64,000 bases of DNA from NCBI RefSeq assembly GCF_009834875.1, contig NZ_WVHT01000005.1, positions 186,001 to 250,000 on the forward strand, given 5' to 3'. Source of the DNA: Hufsiella arboris (GTDB lineage Bacteria; Bacteroidota; Bacteroidia; Sphingobacteriales; Sphingobacteriaceae). The translations under genes were made by a program, and so were the position numbers. The notes below the pieces were generated by a model. The model made no database searches and was not told where the DNA came from. It was given only the letters and a program-made list of their open reading frames with translations. Below, one piece after another: positions 1-9,869 of this stretch; the first letter of the stretch is position 1; the number at the start of each line of letters is the position of its first letter.

Positions 1-59
1 AATTAACGCTTTGGATAAATTATAGTATAATTACGCCGCTTAAATCGACCGCTTATTTA

Positions 60-1664
60 ATGATTAAAACATATACGCTGCTTTGTCTCTGTCTGCTGAT
101 CTTTGTTACAGTTAACGCTCAAACACCCAATCAATATTATCCCAATTCGTTTAAGTTTTATCAAAAGCTGGATAATACTTTATATAACTCCGGTACACGT
201 TTGCATACATCGATGCGTCCTTTCTTCATTGATGATAGTGTGCTTGCTCGGCCGGTTGACTCATTGCTTAACAACGGTGTCGATACATCCAGGAAAACAT
301 GGGTTTCACGTAAACTTTTTAATGAGCACCTTCTCCAGGTTAACAACGCGGATTATACAGTGTATGCTGATTTTCTGCCTGATTTTATGATCGGTAAAGA
401 TTTTACCGGTAAAAAAACAACATGGCTTAACACGAGGGGATTCCAGGCCGGCGGATCAATCGGTAAAAAGTTTTCATTCTACACCAGTGGATATGAGAAC
501 CAGGCAAGTGCGCCCGATTACTACCGAGATTACGCTTCGTCCATTGAAGTAGTTCCCGGGCAATCAAGATACCGCAAGCCTTATGAAGAAAATCTGGATT
601 GGTCGTATGTTACGGCACTTATATCGTATACGCCGATAAAATACCTCAACATAACAGTCGGGCAGGATAAAAACTTTATCGGCGACGGTTACCGCTCGAT
701 GATACTTTCGGATTTTGCTTCAAATTATCCATTTCTAAAGTTAACGGCAAAGCTTGGTAACGTACAATATACGGCAATGTGGGCAGCAATGCAGGATCCA
801 GGCGCACCACAGGTTTCTTATGACGCCGGTAACAGGCGAAAAGGTGGCGTATTCCATTACCTGGACTGGAATGTTTCTAAACGACTTTCTCTAGGCTTTT
901 TTGATGCCGTTGTTTGGGCGCAAACGGATAGCCTGGGAAATAAACGCGGCTTTGACTGGAGTTATGCCAACCCGATTATTTTTTTAAGGCCGCTTGAAGA
1001 TATGAGCGGATCGCCTGATAACGCGGCAATTGGTTTTACCGCAAAATATAAGGTGTTGAATAAAACTGCACTTTACGGCCAGTTCTTTTTAGATGAGTTC
1101 GTAGCGTCTGATTTCTTTAAAAAAGACGGCGATTTTAAAAATAAATGGGGGCTTCAGTTAGGATTGCGGGGTGCGGATCTTTTCAACGTTACAAACCTGA
1201 ATTACTTAGCTGAATTTAACACGGCAAAGCCATATACTTATTCTGAACGGAACAGAGTGCTGAATTATGCGCATTACAACGAGCCTCTGGCGCATCCTTA
1301 TGGTGCAAACTTCAGGGAGACAGTGGGCATACTTAGCTATTCATACAAAAGATTTGATGTTTCAGCACAATTTAATTATGCTAAATACGGACTTGATACA
1401 GACAGCCTTAACTATGGAAAAGACATTTTCAAGCCATATGGAACTGCAGTCAACAAAAAAGGTAATTTTATTGGCCAGGGTTTGACAACGAACTTTTACT
1501 ATGGCGATATACGAACATCATTTCTTATCAATCCGAAGTACAATTTGCGGTTTGAGCTAAGCTTTACTACACGGACGGAAAAGAATGCGATGGAAAATTC
1601 AAAAGCAAACTTCATTAGTTTCGGCCTGAGAAGTTCATTCCGGAACCTGTATCAGGATTTTTAG
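60..1664 (+). CDS. Outer-membrane beta-barrel protein, RemB/Wzi-like
   Basis: A 534-residue secreted protein. Residues 1-20 form a signal peptide ending VNAQ, and the mature part is rich in alternating aromatic and polar residues, as in outer-membrane beta strands, with aromatic residues near the C-terminus (ending NLYQDF). It lacks a TonB-dependent receptor plug. The architecture resembles the family annotated in Bacteroidota as gliding motility protein RemB, related to capsule-anchoring Wzi barrels; that assignment is from overall resemblance and is not secure. It precedes scpA by about 45 bases without an evident partner. The start is the ATG directly before the signal peptide. A generic porin-like protein is the alternative. 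Confidence 0.6.
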   Translation: MIKTYTLLCLCLLIFVTVNAQTPNQYYPNSFKFYQKLDNTLYNSGTRLHTSMRPFFIDDSVLARPVDSLLNNGVDTSRKTWVSRKLFNEHLLQVNNADYTVYADFLPDFMIGKDFTGKKTTWLNTRGFQAGGSIGKKFSFYTSGYENQASAPDYYRDYASSIEVVPGQSRYRKPYEENLDWSYVTALISYTPIKYLNITVGQDKNFIGDGYRSMILSDFASNYPFLKLTAKLGNVQYTAMWAAMQDPGAPQVSYDAGNRRKGGVFHYLDWNVSKRLSLGFFDAVVWAQTDSLGNKRGFDWSYANPIIFLRPLEDMSGSPDNAAIGFTAKYKVLNKTALYGQFFLDEFVASDFFKKDGDFKNKWGLQLGLRGADLFNVTNLNYLAEFNTAKPYTYSERNRVLNYAHYNEPLAHPYGANFRETVGILSYSYKRFDVSAQFNYAKYGLDTDSLNYGKDIFKPYGTAVNKKGNFIGQGLTTNFYYGDIRTSFLINPKYNLRFELSFTTRTEKNAMENSKANFISFGLRSSFRNLYQDF

Positions 1665-1694
1665 TTTTTATCAGCTGAAAAAGCTTTAAATTCA

Positions 1695-1702
1695 TATTTT
1701 TG
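1695..1702 (+). promoter_or_regulatory. Bacteroidota -7 promoter box for scpA
   Basis: TATTTTTG matches TAnnTTTG exactly and lies six bases before the GTG start of scpA. A TTG at 1700, which would otherwise extend the reading frame by three codons, lies inside this box and so is unlikely to be the start. No clear TTTG was found about 20 bases upstream. Confidence 0.55.
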
Positions 1703-1708
1703 CGGTCT

Positions 1709-2458
1709 GTGAATCAGCCGGATAATTTCGAAATAAAATTACCACAATTTGAAGGGCCCTTCGATCTTCTTCTCTTTTTCATCGAGCGCGATGAGCTGGA
1801 TATTCACGAAATTCATATTGCCCGCATTACTGATGATTTCCTCGCATATATACACCAGTTAAATGCCATGAACATTGAGCTGGCAAGCGAATTTATTTAT
1901 GTCGCTGCTACGCTTATGCGAATAAAAGCCAGGTTATTATTGCCAAGGCCCGAAACTGACGCAGAAGGTAACGAGCTTGATCCGCAAAAAGATCTCATTC
2001 AAAAGCTTATTGAATACAAAAAATTTAAGCAGGTGGCTGAAGAACTGCGCGTGTTTGAAGAAAGCCGATTTCAAAAGTCCCGGCGCGGGAATATACAGGA
2101 GGATCTCGCTCAAATCGCCTTAACAGCTGATCCTGGTGAAGAACTTGCTTCTTTCGACCTTTATAAACTAATGGTAGTTTATGAGCGGGTTTTTGCTAAA
2201 TATAAAAGTACGAGTGCGCAAGTTAAACACACCGTTGTTCAGTACCCATACAGTATTGAGCAGCAAAAGAAACAGATCGCCGAATTGCTCAGCATCAATC
2301 AAAAACTGGATTTCGCGTTTTTATCTAAAAAGTCGGAAAACAAGGTCCATTTTGTGTACAATTTTTTAGCTGTATTAGAAATGCTTCAGCAACAGCTAAT
2401 TCATATACAAACCGGCCTTGGATATAATAATTTTTGGATACAGCTAAGAACATCATAA
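1709..2458 (+). CDS. scpA: Segregation and condensation protein A (ScpA)
   Basis: ScpA is the kleisin that bridges the SMC heads in the bacterial condensin complex, acting in chromosome compaction and segregation. The protein is 249 residues. The N-terminal half carries the typical kleisin signature around FEGPFDLLLFFIERDELDI and an ARITDDFLAYI helix that contacts SMC; the middle is charged and helical; the C-terminus is a predicted winged helix. The GTG at 1709 was chosen because an in-frame TTG nine bases earlier lies inside the -7 promoter box. scpB and smc are not nearby. Confidence 0.92.
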   Translation: MNQPDNFEIKLPQFEGPFDLLLFFIERDELDIHEIHIARITDDFLAYIHQLNAMNIELASEFIYVAATLMRIKARLLLPRPETDAEGNELDPQKDLIQKLIEYKKFKQVAEELRVFEESRFQKSRRGNIQEDLAQIALTADPGEELASFDLYKLMVVYERVFAKYKSTSAQVKHTVVQYPYSIEQQKKQIAELLSINQKLDFAFLSKKSENKVHFVYNFLAVLEMLQQQLIHIQTGLGYNNFWIQLRTS

Positions 2459-2551
2459 TTAAACAAGAATAAAAAGGATCTCGCTCGTTCACTCAGCTAA
2501 ATCATTAGCCGGGATCAAATGACAGATTCGTTGAAAACAAATAAACAGCAA

Positions 2552-3823
2552 ATGAAAAAAGATAAACTGATCTTCAATCTTATCGAAGAAGAATTAGAAA
2601 GACAGGAAACCGGTATTGAACTGATTGCGTCTGAGAATTTTGTAAGTAAGCAGGTAATGGAAGCCGCGGGATCTGTTTTAACGAACAAATACGCGGAAGG
2701 CCTGCCCGGCAAACGTTACTATGGCGGTTGCGAAGTTGTCGACGAGATTGAAACTATAGCGATCGAACGCGCGAAGCAACTATTCAATGCAGAATGGGTT
2801 AACGTACAGCCACATTCAGGCGCACAGGCAAATGCCGCAGTTTTTTTAGCCTTACTACAGGCTGGCGACAAAATTCTGGGTTTTGATCTTTCACATGGCG
2901 GGCACCTTACTCACGGATCGCCGGTTAATTTTTCAGGAAGATTGTATCAGCCATTCTTTTACGGCGTTGACAGAGAAACCGGCCTTGTTGACTATGCAAA
3001 GCTGGAAGAAGTTGCGTTACGGGAAAAGCCTAAAGTGATTATTTGCGGAGCATCGGCTTATTCCAGGGATTGGGATTATGCTTTTATCCGCCGGGTTGCT
3101 GATCAGGTAGGCGCTTTGGTTGTGGCTGATATTTCACACCCCGCAGGTCTTATAGCTCGCGGACTTCTTACCGATCCGCTTCCTCATTGCCATGTGGTAA
3201 CAACCACTACTCATAAAACATTGCGCGGCCCGAGGGGTGGAATGATCATGATGGGGAAGGATTTTGAAAACCCATTTGGTTTAAAAACACCGAAAGGCGA
3301 GTTGAAGATGATGTCGTCCTTGTTAGACATGGGTGTGTTCCCTGGAACGCAAGGCGGGCCGCTCGAGCATATCATTGCGGCGAAAGCCGTTGCTTTTGGC
3401 GAGGCTTTGAGCGAATCATATATGAAGTACATCATCCAGGTTAAGAAAAATGCCGACGCGATGGCTCAGGCTTTCGTGGCTAAAGGCTACCAGATTATTT
3501 CGGGAGGAACGGACAATCACCTGATGCTGATCGATCTCCGCAACAAAAATATAACTGGTAAGGCAGCGGAAAACGCTTTAGAGGCAGCTGGAATCACTGC
3601 CAATAAAAACATGGTTCCTTACGATGATAAATCACCTTTTGTAACTTCCGGAATACGTTTCGGTACCGCGGCGATTACTACCAGAGGCCTTAAGGAAAAG
3701 CATATGGAAAAGATCGTTGACCTGATTGATGATGTTATCACAGACCCACAAAGCGAACCTCATATTAAAAAAATCCGTAAAAAGGTTCATGAAATGATGG
3801 AGAGTCATCCACTTTACAAATAA
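2552..3823 (+). CDS. glyA: Serine hydroxymethyltransferase
   Basis: This PLP enzyme interconverts serine and glycine while charging tetrahydrofolate with a one-carbon unit; it is cytoplasmic and fold-type I. Visible features are the N-terminal ELIASENF signature, the KRYYGG segment, and the PLP lysine in [14 protein letters not shown] (Lys222 from this start). It is 423 residues, the usual size. The start at 2552 (MKKDKLIF) matches the family N-terminus; an in-frame ATG at 2519 would add eleven polar residues and cannot be excluded. Its product glycine feeds the glycine cleavage system, whose GcvH is encoded about 30 kb further on. Confidence 0.96.
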   Translation: MKKDKLIFNLIEEELERQETGIELIASENFVSKQVMEAAGSVLTNKYAEGLPGKRYYGGCEVVDEIETIAIERAKQLFNAEWVNVQPHSGAQANAAVFLALLQAGDKILGFDLSHGGHLTHGSPVNFSGRLYQPFFYGVDRETGLVDYAKLEEVALREKPKVIICGASAYSRDWDYAFIRRVADQVGALVVADISHPAGLIARGLLTDPLPHCHVVTTTTHKTLRGPRGGMIMMGKDFENPFGLKTPKGELKMMSSLLDMGVFPGTQGGPLEHIIAAKAVAFGEALSESYMKYIIQVKKNADAMAQAFVAKGYQIISGGTDNHLMLIDLRNKNITGKAAENALEAAGITANKNMVPYDDKSPFVTSGIRFGTAAITTRGLKEKHMEKIVDLIDDVITDPQSEPHIKKIRKKVHEMMESHPLYK

Positions 3824-3854
3824 AATTTACAAATTAGCTGTGAGCGTGTGACTA

Positions 3855-6611
3855 ATGCAAAACGAAATCAGCGAAAAAAAGCGATTACAAGTCCTGGAAG
3901 ATTACCAGGTCATGGATACCGGCACCGAAAAGGAGTTTGACGCCATCACGCGCCTGGCGTCATACATCTGCAGTACGCCGGTTGCTTTAATTACGCTGAT
4001 TGACAGTTACCGTCAATGGTTCAAATCGAAGTACGGAACGGAAAAAACCGAAACCTCCAGGGAAATTGCTTTTTGCAGGTACACGATCCTTGGAGATGAA
4101 GTTTTTGAAGTCGCCGATGCCTTTGAAGATGATCGTTTTGCAAATAATCCGCTTGTTACCGGCGATCCCAATATCCGGTTCTACGCCGGTGCGCCCCTAA
4201 TTTCACCTTCTGGTTATAAATTAGGATCGTTATGCGTAATTGACACCATTCCACGTAACCTGACGGCCCAGCAAAAGGACGCGCTGCAAACCTTAGCCGA
4301 TGAAGTTATCACCCGCCTGGAGGTTTCACGCAAAAATCGACTGTTAGAGGAATCATTGAACCGCTATGTGGAATTCAGCACGATGTTTAATACGTCGGGC
4401 GAGCTGCACTGTGTGTTGGATGACAGAACCAGAATCACGCTGATTAACCAAACCGCTATCGATATACTTGGATACACGGAATCCGAGGCGATTGGTAAAA
4501 GTATCTGGGATTTTTGTTTATCTGATGACTGCGAGCGAATCGTTCCTTTAGTTGAAGAAGGTTTACGTAATAATGTCAAAAATTTCGAAATCGAAACTCG
4601 TATCAGAACCAAGCAGGGAGAGATTAAGTGGATCAGCTGGACGGTTTCAGTTCAGAGCAGGAAGTGGTTTGTAAACGGACGTGATGTTACTGAACACAAG
4701 GAAATAGCCGCGCAAGCGGAAATGCTTTCGGCCGTGGCCAGTAAGATCGATAATGGCGTGATCATCAGTAAATACAACGAAGTCGTATGGGTCAATGCAG
4801 CATTCGAGAAAATCACCGGGTATAACATAGAGGAAATCAGGGGAAAAAAACTAGGTGACATTTTAAGAGGTGAGGAAACCGATATTGGAATAATCGAAAA
4901 AGCCCGCGAATATACCCGTAATAAAAAGTCGTTCGAGGTTGATATACTGGCATATCGGAAAGACGGAGCCCCGATCTGGCTGTCTGTTATGAATTCTATT
5001 ATTCTCGGCCCTGATGGTGAAATTGATAAGGAAGTAGAGATTATCACCGATATAACCGAAAGAAAGAGATCGGAAATCCGGTATCAAACCCTGTCAATGG
5101 CGGCGAGTAAAACATCCACCGGCGTTGTGATCAGAAGCGCCGACGGCGAACTAATGTGGATGAATAAAGCAGTGGAGTTAATCACCGGTTATTCATTGGA
5201 AGATGTACAGGGCAAACAGGTAGGCGATCTGTTAGTCGGGGAGAAAACTAACAAAGAGGTATTCGAGTCGGCGACAAAGGCTCTAAAGAACCATAAATCC
5301 TACACAATAGAACTGGAAATATACCGCAAAACTGGTGAACCTCTTTGGGTGAATCTGTCCAACGATCCGATTTTTGACGATACAGGGAAACTGGAACGTC
5401 ATATCAGCATCATCACAGATATTACTGAAAGAAAAGCCGTGGAAATGGAACTCATTAAAACACGTGAGGAAGCCATTGCGCTCAGTAAATCGAAGGAAAT
5501 GTATCTGTCTGTAATGAGCCACGAGATACGCACACCTATAAGTGCGGTTGTCGGTCTGACGAATATTCTCCTCGACGATAAACCAAAAGAATCACAGCTC
5601 GAAAATTTAAACATACTGAAGTTTTCGGCCGAAAATCTTTTACTTCTCTTAAATGACATCCTGGATTTTTCTAAAATCGAAAATGGAAAAATTGAGTTTC
5701 ATGAGTCGGAAGTAAATTTAAAGATGCTAACGGGTCATATCATAGATACTTTTCAATACAGCCTGAAAAATAAGAATGTTGTATTGAAAGCGGATATCGA
5801 TCCGGAATTGCCCGAATTTATTATTGCTGATCAAACCCGCATTTACCAGATAATCATTAACCTTATCGGGAATTCAGTAAAGTTCACCAATGAAGGCGAA
5901 ATTTCCCTTTCCGTCAAAGTGACTGAAATTGCTGAAAACGACATTGGCATATTATTCAAAATCCGAGACACAGGCATAGGTATTCAGGCTGAAAAGCTGG
6001 AACATATTTTCGAGGCTTATGCGCAGGCGGAGACCGACATTGCAACGAAATACGGTGGTACAGGGCTTGGGCTGCCGATTACAAAAAAACTTATTGAACT
6101 CTATGGATCTGAGATTTTTGTGAATAGCGAAGTTGGAAAGGGTTCTGAGTTTTCTTTTGAAATTAAGTTCAAAAGAAATAAGACATTAAAACCCGAGCTA
6201 AAGCATCCTAAAGAAGAAGATAAACGGCAAATGCAAGGTATCGTACTGGTAGTAGACGACAACGAAATTAACCGCTTACTTGCGAAGAAAATGCTCTCCA
6301 AATGGGGTTTGCAAACCGACTTCGCTGAGAATGGGAGAGAGGCCCTTGAAAAAATCGGTAGGCAAAGCTATGATATTGTGTTAATGGATATTCAAATGCC
6401 AGTACTCAACGGCATTGAAGCTGCCAGGCAGATCAGAACCCTGCCGGGGCAATATTTCTCAGAGCTTCCGATAGTTGCACTTACTGCATCAATAATGAAC
6501 GAACAAATAGAAGATATTAAGAAATCTGGCATGGATGACTATCTTCTAAAACCTTTCTCCGTAGATGCTTTATTTGAGAAAATAGACAAGTACCTGCATC
6601 TAAGTACCTAA
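3855..6611 (+). CDS. Hybrid sensor histidine kinase GAF-PAS-PAS-PAS-HisKA-HATPase-REC
   Basis: A 918-residue kinase with no signal peptide or membrane segment, so it should sense a cytoplasmic signal. Domains in order are GAF (about 20-160), three PAS repeats each followed by a PAC-like end (about 170-285, 288-405, 410-530), HisKA with phospho-accepting His556 in SHEIRTP, HATPase with the N-box around Asn673 and G-boxes DTGIGI and GGTGLGL, and a receiver domain (about 795-915) with the DD pair in VVDDNEINR and phospho-acceptor Asp845 in LMDIQMP. No response regulator or output gene is adjacent, so its partner is unknown. A strong terminator follows directly. The second and third PAS domains look like recent duplicates. 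Confidence 0.93.
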   Translation: MQNEISEKKRLQVLEDYQVMDTGTEKEFDAITRLASYICSTPVALITLIDSYRQWFKSKYGTEKTETSREIAFCRYTILGDEVFEVADAFEDDRFANNPLVTGDPNIRFYAGAPLISPSGYKLGSLCVIDTIPRNLTAQQKDALQTLADEVITRLEVSRKNRLLEESLNRYVEFSTMFNTSGELHCVLDDRTRITLINQTAIDILGYTESEAIGKSIWDFCLSDDCERIVPLVEEGLRNNVKNFEIETRIRTKQGEIKWISWTVSVQSRKWFVNGRDVTEHKEIAAQAEMLSAVASKIDNGVIISKYNEVVWVNAAFEKITGYNIEEIRGKKLGDILRGEETDIGIIEKAREYTRNKKSFEVDILAYRKDGAPIWLSVMNSIILGPDGEIDKEVEIITDITERKRSEIRYQTLSMAASKTSTGVVIRSADGELMWMNKAVELITGYSLEDVQGKQVGDLLVGEKTNKEVFESATKALKNHKSYTIELEIYRKTGEPLWVNLSNDPIFDDTGKLERHISIITDITERKAVEMELIKTREEAIALSKSKEMYLSVMSHEIRTPISAVVGLTNILLDDKPKESQLENLNILKFSAENLLLLLNDILDFSKIENGKIEFHESEVNLKMLTGHIIDTFQYSLKNKNVVLKADIDPELPEFIIADQTRIYQIIINLIGNSVKFTNEGEISLSVKVTEIAENDIGILFKIRDTGIGIQAEKLEHIFEAYAQAETDIATKYGGTGLGLPITKKLIELYGSEIFVNSEVGKGSEFSFEIKFKRNKTLKPELKHPKEEDKRQMQGIVLVVDDNEINRLLAKKMLSKWGLQTDFAENGREALEKIGRQSYDIVLMDIQMPVLNGIEAARQIRTLPGQYFSELPIVALTASIMNEQIEDIKKSGMDDYLLKPFSVDALFEKIDKYLHLST

Positions 6612-6614
6612 AAG

Positions 6615-6649
6615 AAAAAGCCGGTTGCTTGGGATGCTTCCGGCTTTTT
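6615..6649. terminator. Bidirectional hairpin terminator
   Basis: AAAAAGCCGG (6615-6624) pairs with CCGGCTTTTT (6640-6649) around a 15-base loop. It gives a T-run on either strand and so can serve the kinase gene upstream and the convergent comF gene downstream. Confidence 0.85.
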
Positions 6650-6705
6650 CTATCTAAATTAACGCTCTCAGATACTTATACTGAAAACGCTTTTTAATAG
6701 TTACG

Positions 6706-6726
6706 TTTTTTTTTTATTTTTTTTTT
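6706..6726. repeat. Twin T10 homopolymer tracts
   Basis: Two runs of ten T separated by a single A abut and slightly overlap the comF stop codon. They could be the termination tail for comF read on the minus strand only if the A-run matters; more likely this is a low-complexity, indel-prone spacer between convergent genes. Confidence 0.6.
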
Positions 6727-7423
6727 AATTAGCGTAGGCAATTCCGGCAATGCTGATTTTAACGCCTTTTATTTCGAAAAAAGCGGCGGCACAACCTTCT
6801 AAAGTCGCCCCGGTCGTAATAACATCATCCACTAACAGGACATGTTTATTTTCAAACTTTGCCTTATCCGGTACGTGAAAAGTTTCCTTCATGTTCTCAT
6901 AGCGCATAAAACGTGACTTTTTTGTTTGGGATTCCGTTGACCTGGTCCGGTGTAACCCTGTTGCATCCCAGAAAACACCTAGTTTTCCCGATAATCCTTC
7001 GGCAAAATAATCACTTTGATTATAACCCCTTTTCTTAAGTTTCGCAGGATGTAAAGGGACTGGGATAATTATGTCAGGTACATCGTAGCTGTCGTCATTC
7101 TTTAACAATGTGCCATAAATCTCTCCAAGTTTAAGCCCAACTTGTGGTTGATTGCTGTATTTAAGCTGATGCATTAAATTCTGGACTTTCGAGCCTTTGT
7201 GGAAGTATAGCAGCGCCATCGCTTTTTCAAACGGAAACCGGCCCCAAAGCTGTTGAGCTAACCTATTTGATTCGTCTTTGTGAAAGTTTGTATAAGGAAG
7301 ATGATAAAAGCAATCTGTGCAGATCGTTTGCTCGTTCTTGAACAAGTTTTTGTAACAGGCAGCACATAAGTCAGGATAAATTAACGACAAAAAATCCTGC
7401 AAGTAACTATAAAGCAAATTCAT
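6725..7423 (-). CDS. comF: ComF family phosphoribosyltransferase-like protein
   Basis: A 232-residue ComF-type protein, linked in other bacteria to uptake of transforming DNA and single-strand DNA handling. The N-terminus has a zinc-ribbon pattern, CAAC and CTDC, at about residues 19-39. The middle shows PVPLHPAKLKKRGYNQS, and the C-terminal half carries the type I phosphoribosyltransferase PRPP loop VLLVDDVITTGAT. It lies 39 bases downstream of rlmN on the same strand and is probably cotranscribed with it. Whether it supports competence in this organism cannot be told from the window. Confidence 0.9.
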   Translation of the reverse strand: MNLLYSYLQDFLSLIYPDLCAACYKNLFKNEQTICTDCFYHLPYTNFHKDESNRLAQQLWGRFPFEKAMALLYFHKGSKVQNLMHQLKYSNQPQVGLKLGEIYGTLLKNDDSYDVPDIIIPVPLHPAKLKKRGYNQSDYFAEGLSGKLGVFWDATGLHRTRSTESQTKKSRFMRYENMKETFHVPDKAKFENKHVLLVDDVITTGATLEGCAAAFFEIKGVKISIAGIAYAN

Positions 7424-7462
7424 TGAATGAATTTACACGATATCAGCTATAATTACAAATAC

Positions 7463-8533
7463 TTAGGAGATAGCAGCTTCGGCAGATTTTTCATTAGTGG
7501 CCAGCTGGCCGCAGGCCGCATCGATGTCCTTTCCGCGGCTGCGCCTGATATTTGTAGTTACTCCATGACGGCGCAGGTAGTCGGCAAATTTTTCAACCTT
7601 GTCTTCTTCTGCATTGGTGAATGCTGCAAACGAAATCGGGTTATACTCGATAATATTAACTTTACAAGGCAGGTGCTTGCAGAATTTTGCCAGCTCGGCA
7701 GCATCAGCCAGTTCATCATTAAATCCGTCGAAAATGATATACTCATACGTAACCGGATTTTTAGTTTTGGCAAAGTAATATTTCAGCGCTTCGGCTAAAG
7801 ATTTTAATGAGTTTTGCTCATTAATCGGCATAATTTCGTTTCGTTTTTTGTCGTTAGCAGCATGCAGGGAAAGAGCCAGATTGAATTTGACCTTATCGTC
7901 GCCAAGTTTCTTAATCATCTTAGCAATACCTGCGGTAGAAACGGTAATCCGTTTGTACGACATATTTAACCCGTCTTCTGCAGTGATTCGTTCGATTGAC
8001 TTAAGCACGTTGGCATAGTTAAGTAACGGTTCGCCCATGCCCATGTAAACGATGTTGCTTAAGGGAATTCCATAGTTCTGGCGGGCTTGCTGATCAATTA
8101 AAACCACCTGGTCATATATTTCTGCAGCGTCCAGGTTTCTCTTCCTGTCCATGTAACCGGTAGCGCAAAATTTACATGTCAGGCTGCAGCCAACCTGTGA
8201 GCTAACGCATGCCGTCATACGTTCAGGCGTTGGAATCAGTACGCCTTCGATCAGGTTATTATCGTAAAGGCGGAACGAATTCTTAATCGTTTTGTCGTTG
8301 CTGAATTGTGAATTACTTATGTCAACAGCGTTGATGATGAACTGTTCGGCCAGTTTTTCACGGAGATTTTTTGAAAGATTGTTCATCTCATCAAAACTTC
8401 GGGCTGATTTTTTCCACAACCACTCCCAAATCTGCTTCGCCCGAAAACCTTGCTCACCAATCTCAATTAGGCGTTTTTGAATCTCATCAAAACTCAAATT
8501 TCTAATATCTAGCCGCTTAACCTGTAAATCCAC
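7463..8533 (-). CDS. rlmN: Dual-specificity RNA methyltransferase RlmN
   Basis: A radical SAM enzyme that methylates C2 of adenosine 2503 in 23S rRNA and A37 in some tRNAs. The 356-residue protein shows the [4Fe-4S] motif CSLTCKFC, the GMGEPLLNY segment that helps bind SAM, and the two extra cysteines of the mechanism: one in ACVSSQVGC before the cluster and one in AACGQLA near the C-terminus. The start codon is GTG at 8533, placed four bases after a perfect -7 promoter box, so the message is probably leaderless. comF follows as the second gene of the transcript. Confidence 0.96.
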   Translation of the reverse strand: MDLQVKRLDIRNLSFDEIQKRLIEIGEQGFRAKQIWEWLWKKSARSFDEMNNLSKNLREKLAEQFIINAVDISNSQFSNDKTIKNSFRLYDNNLIEGVLIPTPERMTACVSSQVGCSLTCKFCATGYMDRKRNLDAAEIYDQVVLIDQQARQNYGIPLSNIVYMGMGEPLLNYANVLKSIERITAEDGLNMSYKRITVSTAGIAKMIKKLGDDKVKFNLALSLHAANDKKRNEIMPINEQNSLKSLAEALKYYFAKTKNPVTYEYIIFDGFNDELADAAELAKFCKHLPCKVNIIEYNPISFAAFTNAEEDKVEKFADYLRRHGVTTNIRRSRGKDIDAACGQLATNEKSAEAAIS

Positions 8534-8537
8534 GCCA

Positions 8538-8545
8538 CAAATTTA
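8538..8545 (-). promoter_or_regulatory. -7 promoter box for rlmN–comF
   Basis: Read on the minus strand, TAAATTTG (8545 to 8538) matches TAnnTTTG. Four bases (TGGC) separate it from the GTG start. No upstream TTTG at the usual distance was seen. Confidence 0.65.
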
Positions 8546-8644
8546 CCGAAATCCTTCACAGTATGCTGAAATCATAGCGTCATTTTTATGTTTAATGTGA
8601 AAATATTTTAACTTGCAATGTTATTAACGCTCACTCACTTTATT

Positions 8645-9826
8645 ATGGCTAAATATTACTCAGCCGATTACATTATGCCTGTTTCCGGCCCCCCTATTAA
8701 AAATGGGGTTGTCGCAGTAAACGATGACGGGATAGTCATCGATGTACTTGAAAAGGCAGATCATGTTAAACCCGGTTTAATTGTAAAGGAACATGGAATC
8801 ATCGTTCCGGGGTTGGTAAATTCTCACTGCCACCTGGAACTATCGCATCTCAGGGGACGATTTGCGGAAAAACAAGGCTTAGTTCCATTTTTGAAAGAAG
8901 TAATTTCTTCCCGTGGAAAGGATGACGACGGTTTGGTGCTTGAACACATGCAACGAGCCGATGAAGAAATGTACAATAATGGCATTGTTGTCGTTGGTGA
9001 CGTTTCTAATCGTACCATCTCAAAATCAGTTAAAGAGAAAAGTAAAATTCATTACCACACGTACGTGGAAAGTATTGGTTTTGATCCGGCTAAAGCCAAA
9101 GAGGTTTTTCAACATGCTGTTGAAATGGTCGATGAACTGAAGCCGCTTCGTTCGTCCATTGTGCCTCACGCTCCTTATTCGGTGAGTAAGGAACTCCTGC
9201 GCTACATAACTCATTTTTGCAGTAGCAACGGAAATCCTTTTTGTATCCACAACCAGGAAACGGATGAAGAGAACCAGTTCTACAGATACAAGACAGGCGC
9301 TTTCCTTGATTTTTACAAAGATATGGGGCTTGAATTAAACTTTTTTAAATCACAAGCCCGAAACTCCCTGCAAACATTGTTAAGATATTTTCCTGACAAC
9401 AAAAATGTTATGCTCGTTCATAACACCTACACCAGTCTCAAGGACATTTATTTTATACAACGAATGAGCAGGAATATTAACTGGTGTTTTTGTCCAAAAG
9501 CCAATTTGTTTATTGAAGGCCGTCTGCCAAAACTTGATTTATTCCTGATGAATGGCATTGGCGAAACGGTTCAGATTGGTACCGACAGCCTGGCATCGAA
9601 TGACGAACTAAACATTTTATCCGAATTGAAAGTTCTTCACCAGCATTTCCCGACGATAAATTTCAGCGATTCAATAAAATGGGTAACGTTAAATGGAGCC
9701 CGTTTTTTAAAAGTTGATCATCGTTTTGGTAGTATTGAAAAAGGAAAGCAGCCAGGGTTGAATTTGATTTCGCATGTCAACGGATTAAATCTTACAGAAC
9801 ATTCGACCATTAAAAGGCTGATTTAA
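8645..9826 (+). CDS. Amidohydrolase family metal-dependent deaminase
   Basis: A 393-residue member of the amidohydrolase superfamily, in the subgroup of S-adenosylhomocysteine, 8-oxoguanine and aminofutalosine deaminases. The metal-binding HxH is at His61/His63 (NSHCHLELSH); further conserved sites are PHAPYSVS, the CIHNQET histidine, and the aspartate in IGTDSLASND. Substrate cannot be decided from sequence alone and no pathway partner is adjacent. The start at 8645 (MAKYYSADYI) fits the family; an in-frame ATG at 8618 would add nine residues. Confidence 0.85.
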   Translation: MAKYYSADYIMPVSGPPIKNGVVAVNDDGIVIDVLEKADHVKPGLIVKEHGIIVPGLVNSHCHLELSHLRGRFAEKQGLVPFLKEVISSRGKDDDGLVLEHMQRADEEMYNNGIVVVGDVSNRTISKSVKEKSKIHYHTYVESIGFDPAKAKEVFQHAVEMVDELKPLRSSIVPHAPYSVSKELLRYITHFCSSNGNPFCIHNQETDEENQFYRYKTGAFLDFYKDMGLELNFFKSQARNSLQTLLRYFPDNKNVMLVHNTYTSLKDIYFIQRMSRNINWCFCPKANLFIEGRLPKLDLFLMNGIGETVQIGTDSLASNDELNILSELKVLHQHFPTINFSDSIKWVTLNGARFLKVDHRFGSIEKGKQPGLNLISHVNGLNLTEHSTIKRLI

Positions 9827-9857
9827 GAAAAAGCGCGTGGCGTTATTACTAAACAAG

Positions 9858-9865
9858 TAATTTTG
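9858..9865 (+). promoter_or_regulatory. -7 promoter box for the acylphosphatase gene
   Basis: TAATTTTG fits TAnnTTTG and is separated from the ATG by only CGCC, which predicts a leaderless message. Confidence 0.65.
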
Positions 9866-9869
9866 CGCC

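Noticed and set aside
1-59. Possible promoter with TTTG and TATAATTA before the first gene
   Set aside because: The -7 box consensus TAnnTTTG is absent and the window edge limits context.
4652-5047. 131-codon minus-strand frame
   Set aside because: Antisense to the PAS region of the histidine kinase; serine-rich shadow with no homology signal.
6706-6726. T10-A-T10 tract as a phase-variation switch
   Set aside because: It lies at the comF stop codon between convergent genes, so length changes would hardly affect any product.
7427-7798. 123-codon open frame starting just after comF
   Set aside because: It runs antisense through the C-terminal half of rlmN, which is a certain gene, and shows no domain.
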